Assembly: GCA_947496355.1 (NCBI GenBank)
Contig: CANMCO010000003.1
Coordinates: forward strand, 248,001-312,000
Direction: 5' to 3'
From: an uncultured Aquimarina sp.
GTDB taxonomy: Bacteria; Bacteroidota; Bacteroidia; Flavobacteriales; Flavobacteriaceae
DNA length: 64,000 nucleotides
Shown here one piece after another: positions 35,801-45,018 of this stretch (position 1 is the first letter of the stretch; the number at the start of each line of letters is the position of its first letter). The notes below the pieces were generated by a model, which had not been told where the DNA came from, did not search any database, and saw only the letters and a program-made list of their open reading frames with translations. A program made the position numbers and the translations under genes.

Positions 35801-37831
35801 ATGCAGACACAAACTATTTTATTGATCATTCTCGCTTTTATAATCGCACTGGTTGTAGCGCTATATCAATATTTGTATAAAACAAAGAAGAAGCATAAAA
35901 AGAGCTTCTTCTTTGCTTTTTTACGTTTTTTAAGTGTTTTTGCATTGTTAGTATTACTAATCAATCCCACTTTCAAAAAGCACACCTATTTTGTAGAAAA
36001 ACCAACTTTAGTGGTTGCGATTGATAACTCAAAATCAATTAAATATCTTAAAAAAGATCAGGAGGTAAGTACGTTTATAGAGCAGGTAAAAAGTGATCCC
36101 AATCTAAACAATCGGTTCAGTATTGTGTATTACTCTTTTTCTTCAACACTAAGTGATTCGTTATCTCTTTCATTTGATCAAAAACAAACCAATATATCCA
36201 AAACATTACAAGATTTAGATCAAATATATAAGAATTCTATTGCACCCACTTTGTTGGTAACAGATGGAAATCAAACATATGGCAAGGACTATCAGTATAG
36301 TAGTAAGAGATATAAACAATCCATTTATCCAGTTATTGTTGGGGATACCATAACTGTAACAGATACTAAGATCCAGCAATTAAATGTAAACAAATATGCT
36401 TATTTAAAAAATAAATTTCCGGTAGAAGTTATTCTTAATTACTCTGGAAATCAGGATGTTGTAACAAGTTTTGAAGTTAAATCAGGTAGTGATACTGTGT
36501 ATTCTCAGGATGTGTCTTTTTCTGATGAAAATAATTCAGTTGTCGTCAATCTTACATTGCCTGCAAGTAATGCAGGTGTAGTTCAGTATAATGCAAGATT
36601 GGTTCCATTAAGTAATGAAAAAAATACAGGCAATAATAATAAGGCTTTTGCGGTTGAAGTGATTGATCAAAAGACTAATGTATTATTAGTTAGTGATATT
36701 TTACATCCGGATTTGGGGGCGATTAAAAAGAGCATTGAGAGTAATGAGCGTCGAAGTGTAGTTATGAGTAAACCTTCAGATAAGAAGAACTTAGATGATT
36801 ACCAGATGGTTATATTGTACCAACCAAACTCCAGGTTTAGAGAACTATATAAAAACCTTAGTTCACAAAGAAAGAATTATTTCACCATTACTGGTGCCGA
36901 AACAGATTGGATCTTTCTTAATGCAATACAAAAGAAATATGCTCATGAGATTACTAGACAGACAGAGTATTATTTACCTAGATTTAATAGTAATTATGGA
37001 ACATTTTTGTTTGATGATATTGGTTTTCAAAATTATCCTCCATTGATTGGGACGTTTGGAGAAGTTATAATAAATACAAATTACGACCCGCTACTATATC
37101 GTACGATTAGTAATATCGAAACAGAAGAACCACTATTGATTACTATAGAAGAAGATGGAATAAGAGAAGCTGTACTTTTTGGAAATGGTTTATGGCGATG
37201 GCGAGCTCAAAATTATTTAGATACACAAAATTTTGAAAGTTTTGATGATTTTTTTAGTAAGATAATTCAGTATCTAGCCTCAACCAAGAGAAAAAGCAGA
37301 TTGAATACAATTTCTGAATCTTTTTATTATGGAAACGCTAATATTAAAATAAAGGCCGAATACTTTACTAAAAATTATGAGTTTGATCGCCGAGGGAATT
37401 TAAGGATAGTTACAAAGAATAAAGAAACTGAAGCTACGCAAACGGTTCCTATGATTTTAAAAAACAATTCATATGAAGTAGACTTAAGTAACTTATCACC
37501 TGGAAATTATGATTATACAGTGACTGTGACAGGCGAAAATATTTCTAGATCCGGAAGTTTTACGGTTCTAGAATATGATGTAGAGCAACAATTTCTTAAT
37601 GCAGATGTAACAAAACTAAAACAAGTAGCTACTAATACCAATGGAAACGTGTATAGTTTAGATCAAAGAAATATTTTATTTAAAAATTTAATAGAAGATC
37701 AAAGATATCAAACCATCCAAAAAAGCAAGGAAAATGTAGTATCTTTAATAGATTGGAAATATCTACTCGCAATTGTTATTTTGTTGCTTGCTGTAGAATG
37801 GTTTGCAAGAAAATATAACGGACTTATTTAA
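35801..37831 (+). CDS. VWA-like membrane protein
   Basis: The 676-residue protein has two N-terminal membrane helices (about 5-24 and 38-55), a large periplasmic or extracytoplasmic region, and a C-terminal helix (about 652-668) followed by a positively charged tail (WFARKYNGLI). Residues about 68-185 look like a von Willebrand A domain: TLVVAIDNSKSIK carries DxSxS (75-79), and LLVTDGNQTYG the second metal loop. Similar flavobacterial proteins are annotated as VWA-domain or BatA-like proteins. The ligand is unknown. It lies 76 bp after fabG and 20 bp before the prohibitin gene. Confidence 0.8.
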   Translation: MQTQTILLIILAFIIALVVALYQYLYKTKKKHKKSFFFAFLRFLSVFALLVLLINPTFKKHTYFVEKPTLVVAIDNSKSIKYLKKDQEVSTFIEQVKSDPNLNNRFSIVYYSFSSTLSDSLSLSFDQKQTNISKTLQDLDQIYKNSIAPTLLVTDGNQTYGKDYQYSSKRYKQSIYPVIVGDTITVTDTKIQQLNVNKYAYLKNKFPVEVILNYSGNQDVVTSFEVKSGSDTVYSQDVSFSDENNSVVVNLTLPASNAGVVQYNARLVPLSNEKNTGNNNKAFAVEVIDQKTNVLLVSDILHPDLGAIKKSIESNERRSVVMSKPSDKKNLDDYQMVILYQPNSRFRELYKNLSSQRKNYFTITGAETDWIFLNAIQKKYAHEITRQTEYYLPRFNSNYGTFLFDDIGFQNYPPLIGTFGEVIINTNYDPLLYRTISNIETEEPLLITIEEDGIREAVLFGNGLWRWRAQNYLDTQNFESFDDFFSKIIQYLASTKRKSRLNTISESFYYGNANIKIKAEYFTKNYEFDRRGNLRIVTKNKETEATQTVPMILKNNSYEVDLSNLSPGNYDYTVTVTGENISRSGSFTVLEYDVEQQFLNADVTKLKQVATNTNGNVYSLDQRNILFKNLIEDQRYQTIQKSKENVVSLIDWKYLLAIVILLLAVEWFARKYNGLI

Positions 37832-37851
37832 AATTAAAACTCAAAATTATT

Positions 37852-38670
37852 ATGGAAAAATTGCCAAAAATAGGATTACCTATTCTTATTATTATTGTAT
37901 TGTTAATTGTCTTTATCTCAAAAGCTTCGGTGAATATAGGTTATGGAGAGGCAGGTGTTTTGTTTAAGACTTTTGGTGGAGGTGTGGTTACAGATGAACC
38001 AGCTTTAGGAGAGGGATTTCATATAATAGCACCTTGGAATAAAGTATATGTTTATAATACAAAACAACAAGAAGTATTCGAGAAAAAAATGCAGGTATTA
38101 TCTTCTAACGGGTTAGAGATATCTTTGGACGTATCTGTTTTATATCAACCTAAAATTGATAAGTTGGGATTGTTACATCAGACTAAGGGAGAAGACTATC
38201 TTACTATTGTAATCGTTCCTGAAATTAGAGCGGTGGCAAGAAGTGTTGTGGGAAGATATACTCCAGAACAATTATATTCTACAAAAAGAGATGCTATACA
38301 AAACGAAATCTTCGAAGAGACTAAGAAAAAAGTTGAGGGTCAGTATGTACAGCTAAATGCAGTTTTGGTTAGAGATGTTACACTTCCGGTTGCTATTAAA
38401 GAAGCAATAGAGCGTAAATTACGACAAGAGCAAGAATCTCTAGAGTATGAATTCAGAATTGAAAAAGCTAAAAAAGAAGCCGAAAGACAAAGAATTGATG
38501 CTGAAGGTAAAGCGGCGGCAAATACTATTTTAAGCGCGTCATTGACCGATAAAATTCTTAAAGAAAAAGGAATTGAAGCTACTTTGCAGCTTGCCAAATC
38601 TCCCAATGCTAAAGTAGTTGTAGTTGGCTCGGGAAAAGATGGGATGCCACTTATTTTAGGTAATCAATAA
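37852..38670 (+). CDS. Prohibitin-family SPFH membrane protein
   Basis: The 272-residue protein has one N-terminal membrane helix (about 6-24), an SPFH domain (about 27-205; GEAGVLFKTFGGGVVTDEPALGEGFHIIAPWNKVYVYNTKQQEVFEKKM), and a charged helical stretch rich in E, K, R and A (about 180-245) that mediates ring assembly. Prohibitins form membrane ring complexes with FtsH-type proteases. A strong terminator follows. Confidence 0.93.
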   Translation: MEKLPKIGLPILIIIVLLIVFISKASVNIGYGEAGVLFKTFGGGVVTDEPALGEGFHIIAPWNKVYVYNTKQQEVFEKKMQVLSSNGLEISLDVSVLYQPKIDKLGLLHQTKGEDYLTIVIVPEIRAVARSVVGRYTPEQLYSTKRDAIQNEIFEETKKKVEGQYVQLNAVLVRDVTLPVAIKEAIERKLRQEQESLEYEFRIEKAKKEAERQRIDAEGKAAANTILSASLTDKILKEKGIEATLQLAKSPNAKVVVVGSGKDGMPLILGNQ

Positions 38671-38702
38671 AAAAAAGCGTAAATATACTTTACATTTTTA
38701 GT

Positions 38703-38743
38703 AAAACCATCCTATAATAGCATGCTATTATAGGATGGTTTTT
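38703..38743 (+). terminator. Perfect 40-nt palindrome, terminator after the prohibitin gene
   Basis: Two 20-nt arms, AAAACCATCCTATAATAGCA and its exact complement, meet without a loop and end in TTTTT. It should terminate on either strand. Confidence 0.85.
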
Positions 38744-39050
38744 ATGTTTATATGGTGATTCTGAATAATTATTGCTTTATATGACTCCCTTCATTTACAA
38801 GAAGACAACATAATTATTGTTCCAAATCATTTGTTATTAACATAAAACAAAAGGACAAGAAATATAGGATTTTAATAGTCGTATATAGATTTCTGTAAAC
38901 GACTATTCCTTTTTTATACAATTAATAATTGAGGGAGTTGGGTATTGAGAAATCATTAATTCAAATGTTAAAATTAACATATTAACATGTTAAAATTAGG
39001 TTAAAGACCGTAAAAAGTTTACTTTTAAACCTCAAACTCAACTTATAATT
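38744..39050. other. Upstream region of the large T9SS protein, with palindromic operator-like sites
   Basis: About 300 bp without a gene. The left part is plain AT-rich sequence. The right part has TGTTAA-AA-TTAACA (38966-38979), the perfect palindrome TTAACATGTTAA (38982-38993) and the 12-bp direct repeat ATGTTAAAATTA at 38965-38976 and 38987-38998. A near -7 box, TACTTTTA, lies at 39020-39027. Confidence 0.6.
38965..38998. promoter_or_regulatory. Palindrome pair, candidate operator
   Basis: ATGTTAAAATTA is repeated with starts exactly 22 bp apart, and two inverted repeats built on TTAAC/GTTAA overlap it. The pair lies 22-55 bp upstream of a -7-like box for the gene at 39051, the position of an activator site. 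The base composition is AT-rich, which lowers the significance. Confidence 0.45.
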
Positions 39051-42000
39051 ATGAATAAAAGATTAATTCGCCCCATTTTACTGGGCTTCGGCTTGGTTAT
39101 GCTTTCAATTTATTTAATAACCCCCTTAATAAAAAAGAAATCAGAGCAAAAAAAGGACCAACAACAAATAGTAAGCTTAAGAGAACAGCATACTAATATG
39201 TTAGAGAATAGTCCTTTTAAAGAATCATTGCAACTTACCAAAAAAGAAAGAAAAGCCCAAGGGCTTCCTCCCAATAGGTATTTTGAACAGATGTGGGAGT
39301 TGACAATGAACCCCAAGACGGGTAGAACCGAACCTGAGAAAATCTATGCGATTCAGGAACAATTAAAAAAATCTAATGCAAAAAGAGCTCCTGGTGATGA
39401 CGCTAGTAATCCTTGGATAGAAAGAGGTCCTAATGATGTAGGAGGACGTACCAGAGCAATTTTATTTGATCCAAATGATGCTACTAATAGAAGAGTTTAT
39501 GCTGGTGGTGTTAGCGGAGGTTTGTGGGTAAATAATGATATTACATCTGGAGCCTCACAATGGAGTAGAGTACAAAACGTTCCAGGTAACCTGTCGGTTA
39601 CTTCGATAACTGTAGATCCTCAAAATTCTAATACATGGTACATTGGTACAGGAGAACAATATACTGCCGGTGACGTGGTAGGTAACGGAGTGTATCGCTC
39701 TACAGATGGAGGAAATAGTTGGCAAGCCCTTAATATTCCTGCCGCAGGTGGAGGAGATATTAATTTTAACGCTAATAATCTTTTTCTATCAGGTATTTAT
39801 TATGTAAATGATGTTATTGCTTGGAATAATACAGCACAAAACCGTACAGAGTTATTTGTAGGTGTTGGAGCTCATTCATACGGTGATGCTTCAGGCCCTT
39901 CGAACTGGTTAGGGTTTCAATCAGCCGGATTATATCGCTCTATAGATGGTGGTACTACCTGGAGCAGAATTGAATCTCCAAACATGAGGTTTGATTTTAG
40001 TGGGACACAGTATTCTTATATTCCAAATGATTTTGAAATAGCAGCAGATAATACTTTATGGATGGGTACAATTACCACTCCTGGAATTGGAGGAGACGGT
40101 GGAGGTCGCGTTTTTAGTAGCTCTGATGGAGGTGTGTGGACAGAAGCAGCAGCTTCGCCATTACCAGATTCAAACAGGGTAGAGCTAGAACCTTCTTCAA
40201 TTTCACCAAACAAGATGTATGCCCTTACGCAAGGGTTAACAGATCCTATACATATTTATAGAACAACAGATAAGTTTGCAACTGTAACAGCCGTAGCATT
40301 GCCTAATGATGCAGATGCAGGAATTCCTGATAACGATTTTACCAGAGGTCAGTCATTTTATGATTTAATGATAGAAGCAGACCCAACAAACGATAATATT
40401 CTATACGTTGGTGGGATAGATCTTTTTAGATCCTCAAATAGCGGTAATTCATGGAATCAAATTTCGAAATGGTCAAATAACTCTGGTTTATCTTCACTTC
40501 CGGTTTCTTTTGTTCATGCTGATCAACATGCAATGACATTTAGACCTGGTAACTCAAATCAGGCAATTTTCGGAAATGATGGAGGAGTTTTTTATGCTTC
40601 CAATTTATCAAACGCTCAAAATTCTAGCGTTTTTGGTGCAAGAAACAGTAATTATAATGTAACTCAATATGTAAAAGCAGGTATAGGTCCTAACGGAGCT
40701 GGTGATACCGTAGGTATCTTTACTGCTGGCGCTCAAGATAATGGTTCACAAGCATTTAGAAATGCTGGGGCAGGTATAAACGGTTCCGAAGAATTATCAG
40801 ATGGAGATGGTTTTTACACATTTGTTGACAAGAATGGTCAATATATGACAGCTACTTTTACAAATAACGTTATTTATAGATTTAATTTACCATGGGATGG
40901 TAGAGGAAGACGCCAGGGTGGTGCTACAACGCTTGTTAGTGAGCAAACAACAGGTGATTTTGTTAACCAAATGGGCTTCGATAGTGATGCAAACTTTTTA
41001 CTTTCGAACGCCTCTTCAGGAGGTACTTTTTCTATAAAAACAGTTAATGTTGCCGCTGTAAGTAGTGCTAATATTACAAATGCATTATTAACAAGCAAAC
41101 CAACTGCATTTGTGGCGTCTCCTTTTGCTAATAATTCTTGGTATGTAGGAACTGCAACAGGTGGTTTGTTGAAACTAACTGGTGTTGGAGTAGGATCGGC
41201 TACTTGGGCAGAAATTACTACGCCATTTGTTGGTTCAGTTTCTTCTGTGAGATTAGGAGCTACGGCCAATGATATAATGGTAACTATCCATAATTATGGT
41301 GTGACAAGTGTTTGGTTCACAGCAGATGCAGGAGCAACATGGATGAGTAAGGAAGGGGATCTCCCTGACATTCCGGTAAGGGATATTTTACAAAACCCTT
41401 TAGATAGAACCGAGGCTATTGTTGCTACTCAATTAGGAGTATGGGTAACTAATAATTTTAATGATACGAATCCAAACTGGCGTCAATCTTATAATGGTAT
41501 GAGTGATGCTAGCGTAACATCATTTGATTATTGGGCAGTAAATGGAAATGATAATAATAATAAGATTATCGCATCAACATACGGACGTGGAGTATTTACG
41601 GGCTCTTTTACTTCTAACACAGTAGCAGATACAGAGGCTCCTACGGCACCTGTGAATTTAACTGCTTCTAATGTTACAGAGACAACTTTGACACTTACTT
41701 GGACACCCTCAACAGATAATGTTGATGTTACAGGTTATGATATATATCAAGGAAATACTAATTTAGGAAGTGTAACAGGAACTTCTACAAACATTAATTC
41801 ATTAGTGGCAAATACTGCTTACCAGTTTAGAGTTAAAGCAAAAGATGCCGCAGGTAACGAATCAGGGTTTAGTAATACTGTTAGTGTTACAACATTAGAA
41901 GGATCTACTGGTGCTTCGGGATGTACAAATGGCATTACAGCTTTTCCTTATAATGAAGGATTCGAAAATGGACTAGGAGGATGGACTCAAGGTAGTGGAG

Positions 42001-43130
42001 ATGATTTTGATTGGATACGCCAATCTGGAGGAACTCCATCAAGTAATACTGGGCCTTCGTCTGCAGAATCAGGAAGCTTCTATGTATATGTCGAAACATC
42101 GAATCCCAATAATCCAAACAAAACAACGATTTTGAATTCTCCTTGTTTTAATCTAAGTGGTGCTACTTCAGCAAACATGTCTTTCAAATATCATATGACA
42201 GGAAACGCAGTGGGAGTGCTTAGATTGGAAGCTAGTAATGATAATGGTAGTACATGGAGTCAGGTATGGAGTCAATCTGGTAATCAGGGATCTGCTTGGA
42301 ATGATGCAAATGTTAATTTAAGCAGTTATGCCGGTAATTCTGTGCAATTCCGTTTTATAGGTACATCTGGAAGTGGTTGGCAAGGTGATATGGCAGTAGA
42401 TACAATTTCACTAACTGCAGGTGGGGGATCAAGTAGTGGAGATACACAAGCACCATCAATACCTACAAGTTTGTCCGCTTCTAATGTTGCAGAGACAACT
42501 TTAACACTTACTTGGACAGCCTCAACAGATAATGTTGGTGTTACAGGTTATGATATATATCAAGGAAATACTAATCTTGGAAGTGTAACAGGGACTTCTG
42601 CAAATATTACATCTTTAAATGCTGGTACCACTTATCAATTTAGAGTAAAAGCAAAAGATGTTGCTGGTAACGAATCAGGGTTTAGTAGCACGTTAAGTGT
42701 TACTACAACTGCTGCAGCTCCTGCTGACCCATGTGCAGGTGTGCCACCATATAATGGTACTGGACAGGGTTATCAAGCTGGAGATAGGGTTACTTTTCAA
42801 GGAAATTTATACGAAAGAACAGCTACTAGTTGGATAAATCTAGGACCTTGTGGAGCTGCTGGAGCGGTAGCATCAGCAAATACTTCTGGTAATAATAATG
42901 ATATAGTTGGTCTGTCAATACCGCTTAAGATCTTTCCAAATCCAATTACTACAGGTAATTTAAACGTTATTACTTCAAATGTTGGAATGAAACAATATAA
43001 AATATTTAATATGTTAGGTCAAAAAATTGATCAAGGAACATTTATGAACATAATAGATGTGTCAAAATTACAAAATGGTCTATATTCACTAATGGTTGAT
43101 GATGAAATTCAACGATTTGTAAAGAAATAG
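39051..43130 (+). CDS. Giant secreted beta-propeller protein with Fn3, MAM, chitin-binding and T9SS domains
   Basis: The 1359-residue protein starts with an N-terminal membrane-type signal (RLIRPILLGFGLVMLSIYLITPLI). Residues about 105-850 hold repeated BNR/sortilin-like propeller blades (GNGVYRSTDGGNSWQAL, SAGLYRSIDGGTTWSRI, LFRSSNSGNSWNQI). Then come Fn3-1 (860-949), a MAM/CUB-like jelly roll (about 957-1125, FENGLGGWTQ ... WQGDMAVDTISL), Fn3-2 (1131-1220), a CBM5/12 module (about 1226-1265, YQAGDRVTFQGNLYERT) and a T9SS type A tail (about 1280-1359, FPNPITTGNLNVITS ... GLYSLMV). The two Fn3 copies are nearly identical. I infer a cell-surface or secreted adhesin or glycan-active protein; no catalytic residues are evident. 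A perfect palindromic terminator follows. Confidence 0.85.
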   Translation: MNKRLIRPILLGFGLVMLSIYLITPLIKKKSEQKKDQQQIVSLREQHTNMLENSPFKESLQLTKKERKAQGLPPNRYFEQMWELTMNPKTGRTEPEKIYAIQEQLKKSNAKRAPGDDASNPWIERGPNDVGGRTRAILFDPNDATNRRVYAGGVSGGLWVNNDITSGASQWSRVQNVPGNLSVTSITVDPQNSNTWYIGTGEQYTAGDVVGNGVYRSTDGGNSWQALNIPAAGGGDINFNANNLFLSGIYYVNDVIAWNNTAQNRTELFVGVGAHSYGDASGPSNWLGFQSAGLYRSIDGGTTWSRIESPNMRFDFSGTQYSYIPNDFEIAADNTLWMGTITTPGIGGDGGGRVFSSSDGGVWTEAAASPLPDSNRVELEPSSISPNKMYALTQGLTDPIHIYRTTDKFATVTAVALPNDADAGIPDNDFTRGQSFYDLMIEADPTNDNILYVGGIDLFRSSNSGNSWNQISKWSNNSGLSSLPVSFVHADQHAMTFRPGNSNQAIFGNDGGVFYASNLSNAQNSSVFGARNSNYNVTQYVKAGIGPNGAGDTVGIFTAGAQDNGSQAFRNAGAGINGSEELSDGDGFYTFVDKNGQYMTATFTNNVIYRFNLPWDGRGRRQGGATTLVSEQTTGDFVNQMGFDSDANFLLSNASSGGTFSIKTVNVAAVSSANITNALLTSKPTAFVASPFANNSWYVGTATGGLLKLTGVGVGSATWAEITTPFVGSVSSVRLGATANDIMVTIHNYGVTSVWFTADAGATWMSKEGDLPDIPVRDILQNPLDRTEAIVATQLGVWVTNNFNDTNPNWRQSYNGMSDASVTSFDYWAVNGNDNNNKIIASTYGRGVFTGSFTSNTVADTEAPTAPVNLTASNVTETTLTLTWTPSTDNVDVTGYDIYQGNTNLGSVTGTSTNINSLVANTAYQFRVKAKDAAGNESGFSNTVSVTTLEGSTGASGCTNGITAFPYNEGFENGLGGWTQGSGDDFDWIRQSGGTPSSNTGPSSAESGSFYVYVETSNPNNPNKTTILNSPCFNLSGATSANMSFKYHMTGNAVGVLRLEASNDNGSTWSQVWSQSGNQGSAWNDANVNLSSYAGNSVQFRFIGTSGSGWQGDMAVDTISLTAGGGSSSGDTQAPSIPTSLSASNVAETTLTLTWTASTDNVGVTGYDIYQGNTNLGSVTGTSANITSLNAGTTYQFRVKAKDVAGNESGFSSTLSVTTTAAAPADPCAGVPPYNGTGQGYQAGDRVTFQGNLYERTATSWINLGPCGAAGAVASANTSGNNNDIVGLSIPLKIFPNPITTGNLNVITSNVGMKQYKIFNMLGQKIDQGTFMNIIDVSKLQNGLYSLMVDDEIQRFVKK
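41628..41896 (+). repeat. Direct repeat, copy 1 (Fn3 coding)
   Basis: This 269-bp segment coding for the first Fn3 domain is highly similar in DNA to 42441-42709, including long identical runs such as GGTTATGATATATATCAAGG. It is one copy of a recent internal duplication. Confidence 0.8.
42441..42709 (+). repeat. Direct repeat, copy 2 (Fn3 coding)
   Basis: Second copy of the Fn3-coding repeat, offset 813 bp in frame from the first. Both copies keep the frame, so recombination between them would remove 271 codons including the MAM module without a frameshift. Confidence 0.8.
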
Positions 43131-43153
43131 AGATATAGTACTTATATAAAACT

Positions 43154-43187
43154 AAAAACCTGAAACGTTAACGTTTCAGGTTTTTTT
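43154..43187. terminator. Perfect palindromic bidirectional terminator
   Basis: AAAAACCTGAAACGTT is followed by its exact complement and a T run. A and T runs on both sides let it serve the large plus-strand gene and the convergent minus-strand gene. Confidence 0.88.
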
Positions 43188-43257
43188 ATACTTCAAAATT
43201 AAAAGCCTCTATGAATCGATTCATAATGCTTTTTAAATAGTAAATGGTTAGTGACTA

Positions 43258-43803
43258 CTATTGGTTTTTAAGTTTTTCGGCTTGATCTGTCCATTTATCT
43301 CTCTCAATTCTACCTGGGAAAAACTTGATAAGCTGTGTTACTGTTTCTATATCCTCTTTTGAGAATCTGCTTATTTGATCAAATGTATATATACCTATAC
43401 CGTTTAGTTTTTCTTCAATAAAAGGACCAACCCCACTTATTAGTTTTAAGTCGTCTTTTTCAGAAGCATTTGCTTTTCCGAAGCTGGCAAAATTTAATTC
43501 TGGTTTTTTACCATCATTTGTGCTGTAATTTGTAGCAGGTAAACCACCATGATCTCTGGTTTTAATAGCTTTGATTTCACCTTCAGGTTGAGATATCTCT
43601 TCAATCGCAGGATTAGAGAAAGTTGATTTTGCTTTAGCATTTCCAGCATTTCTTAATTTCATGTTCTGTTTTTCGCATTCTTCAAGTTTTGATTTGTATT
43701 TGTTTTTACCCGCCCATCGCGATAAAAACCACCCTAATAAGAAAGCTAAGATTAATAATAATAAAAGACACCACCAATTTGCTTCGTTTAAAAAATCTAA
43801 CAT
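43258..43803 (-). CDS. Membrane protein with helix-hairpin-helix domain
   Basis: The 181-residue protein has an N-terminal membrane helix (about 10-28, WWCLLLLLILAFLLGWFLSR), a polar linker, and a C-terminal helix-hairpin-helix region (about 113-180, LKLISGVGPFIEEKLNGIGIYTFDQISRFS) of the predicted 5' DNA nuclease / ribosomal L21-like group. Proteins like this often stand next to OmpA-family genes in Flavobacteria, as here: its ATG is 13 bp after the OmpA stop. DNA binding is not established for the membrane-anchored form. Confidence 0.78.
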   Translation of the reverse strand: MLDFLNEANWWCLLLLLILAFLLGWFLSRWAGKNKYKSKLEECEKQNMKLRNAGNAKAKSTFSNPAIEEISQPEGEIKAIKTRDHGGLPATNYSTNDGKKPELNFASFGKANASEKDDLKLISGVGPFIEEKLNGIGIYTFDQISRFSKEDIETVTQLIKFFPGRIERDKWTDQAEKLKNQ

Positions 43804-43816
43804 AGTTGTCGTATAT

Positions 43817-44743
43817 TTAGTTTACAATTATTTCTATTCGTCTGTTTTTTGCCCTGTTTTCATCAGTATCATTTGGAACAACAGGATTGGTTTCACCTCT
43901 GGATGAAGTAATAATTTTTTCTCCTGAAAGTCCTTGTGATACGAAGTAGGTTTTTACATTATTGGCTCTTTCTTGTCCATACCACAGATTGGCTTCCTCT
44001 CCACCAACATCATCTGTATGGCCAATTATCTCTACTTTTTTATCAGGGTATTTGTTAAGATAGTTTTTAAGTTCTAACGCATAATTTATAAGCGTAGCAT
44101 CAGGTTTGAACGTCTTTTGGGCGAAATTAGAGTAGAGTGTTCTAGTAGCTACACTTTTTTCTACCTCGGCGAGTCTAGATTTATCCAAGGGATTAAAATT
44201 TAATAGAATCCCTCCGTTATAAATTCCTTCTTCAGTATAATTGTAATCTTCTAGTTTAGCTTTGGTTACAATACGGTCTCCATTGACACCGGCTTTTACT
44301 AAAATATCCTTAATAAAATTGGCTCTCAAAATCCCCAAACTAGGGTCTTTATCATTTTCTGAAGTATTTTTGTAACCAGTAATAACAAGTTCCTGATCTT
44401 GATTTTGACCGAGATAATCCACAATTTGATCGCTAAAATTGCTAAGTGCACTTGGGACTAAGACATTTCCATTTGTATTATTGATCTGAAGATTTTCTGA
44501 ATATGAAAATAATTCTTGATCATTATTATCTTTTGCGAATAATCCAACGCTCAAAGCGTTTGCTGCTGCTAGGCTATCTTCATAAGCCTTTTTTGCAATA
44601 GCCTTTGCTTCTTTATCAAGAGCTTCTTTGACTATCGTAGTGTTGGTATCTGTATTTTTTGCACACCAATTACAGGAATAATACCACCATATTCCGAGCC
44701 ATGCAAACAATAAAAATGTAAGTAACGAGATAAAGTTTTTCAT
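43817..44743 (-). CDS. OmpA-family protein with two peptidoglycan-binding-like domains
   Basis: The 308-residue protein has one N-terminal membrane segment or signal (about 5-22), a short alanine/lysine helix, a first OmpA-like fold (about 75-185) that is degenerate, and a typical C-terminal OmpA domain (about 195-308): KKVEIIGHTDDVGGEEANLWYGQERANNVKTYFVSQGL, ending in RAKNRRIEIIVN with the conserved NRR. It should anchor an envelope structure to peptidoglycan. It is the first gene of a two-gene minus-strand unit. Confidence 0.88.
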   Translation of the reverse strand: MKNFISLLTFLLFAWLGIWWYYSCNWCAKNTDTNTTIVKEALDKEAKAIAKKAYEDSLAAANALSVGLFAKDNNDQELFSYSENLQINNTNGNVLVPSALSNFSDQIVDYLGQNQDQELVITGYKNTSENDKDPSLGILRANFIKDILVKAGVNGDRIVTKAKLEDYNYTEEGIYNGGILLNFNPLDKSRLAEVEKSVATRTLYSNFAQKTFKPDATLINYALELKNYLNKYPDKKVEIIGHTDDVGGEEANLWYGQERANNVKTYFVSQGLSGEKIITSSRGETNPVVPNDTDENRAKNRRIEIIVN

Positions 44744-44919
44744 ATGTAGATGATTAGTGTTGGTATCTTAAAGTTATAAAAATGTTTATAATCAACCTAT
44801 TATGAAGAATATATTCTATAGATTTATTGAAGAAAAAAGATTAATTGCAAAAAATTAAGCTGAAATACGTTTTAGAAAAAAATATTTTTTATAAATTCGC
44901 AAAGTATTTACAAAACACA
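44744..44919. other. Divergent spacer between the OmpA gene and the his leader
   Basis: About 175 bp. A -7-like TAAATTCG at 44892-44899 (one mismatch to TAnnTTTG) with a TTTTA about 18 bp upstream may be the his promoter. If so, transcription would start about 10-15 bp before the leader-peptide ATG. Confidence 0.35.
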
Positions 44920-44973
44920 ATGAAAAACTTATTTATACATCATCATCACCATATTTTCGCTCAGGCGTGGTAG
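44920..44973 (+). CDS. his operon leader peptide (attenuation)
   Basis: A 17-codon open frame encodes MKNLFIHHHHHIFAQAW and ends in TAG. Five consecutive His codons (44938-44952), immediately upstream of hisG and followed by an intrinsic terminator, are the hallmark of a his leader peptide: scarcity of charged tRNA-His stalls the ribosome on these codons. This gene is far too short for routine gene callers. Chance is very unlikely given the five His codons and the context. Confidence 0.92.
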   Translation: MKNLFIHHHHHIFAQAW

Positions 44974-45018
44974 GTATGATGTGTATGTAATACAACAATA
45001 TATAATAACCCGTTTGAG
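44960..45018 (+). promoter_or_regulatory. his antiterminator pairing
   Basis: CTCAGGCG (44960-44967, overlapping the last leader codons) can pair with CGTTTGAG (45011-45018), eight pairs including two G-U. CGTTTGAG overlaps the left arm of the terminator, so the two structures exclude each other. A ribosome stalled at the His codons leaves CTCAGGCG free and favours readthrough; a ribosome at the stop codon covers it and favours termination. In addition GGTATGATG (44973-44981) can pair with the His-codon stretch, a possible pause hairpin. Read by hand, without energy calculation. Confidence 0.7.

Noticed and set aside
40874..41269. 131-codon open frame opposite the large T9SS gene
   Set aside because: Composition follows the complementary strand of the beta-rich repeats; no start context or family.
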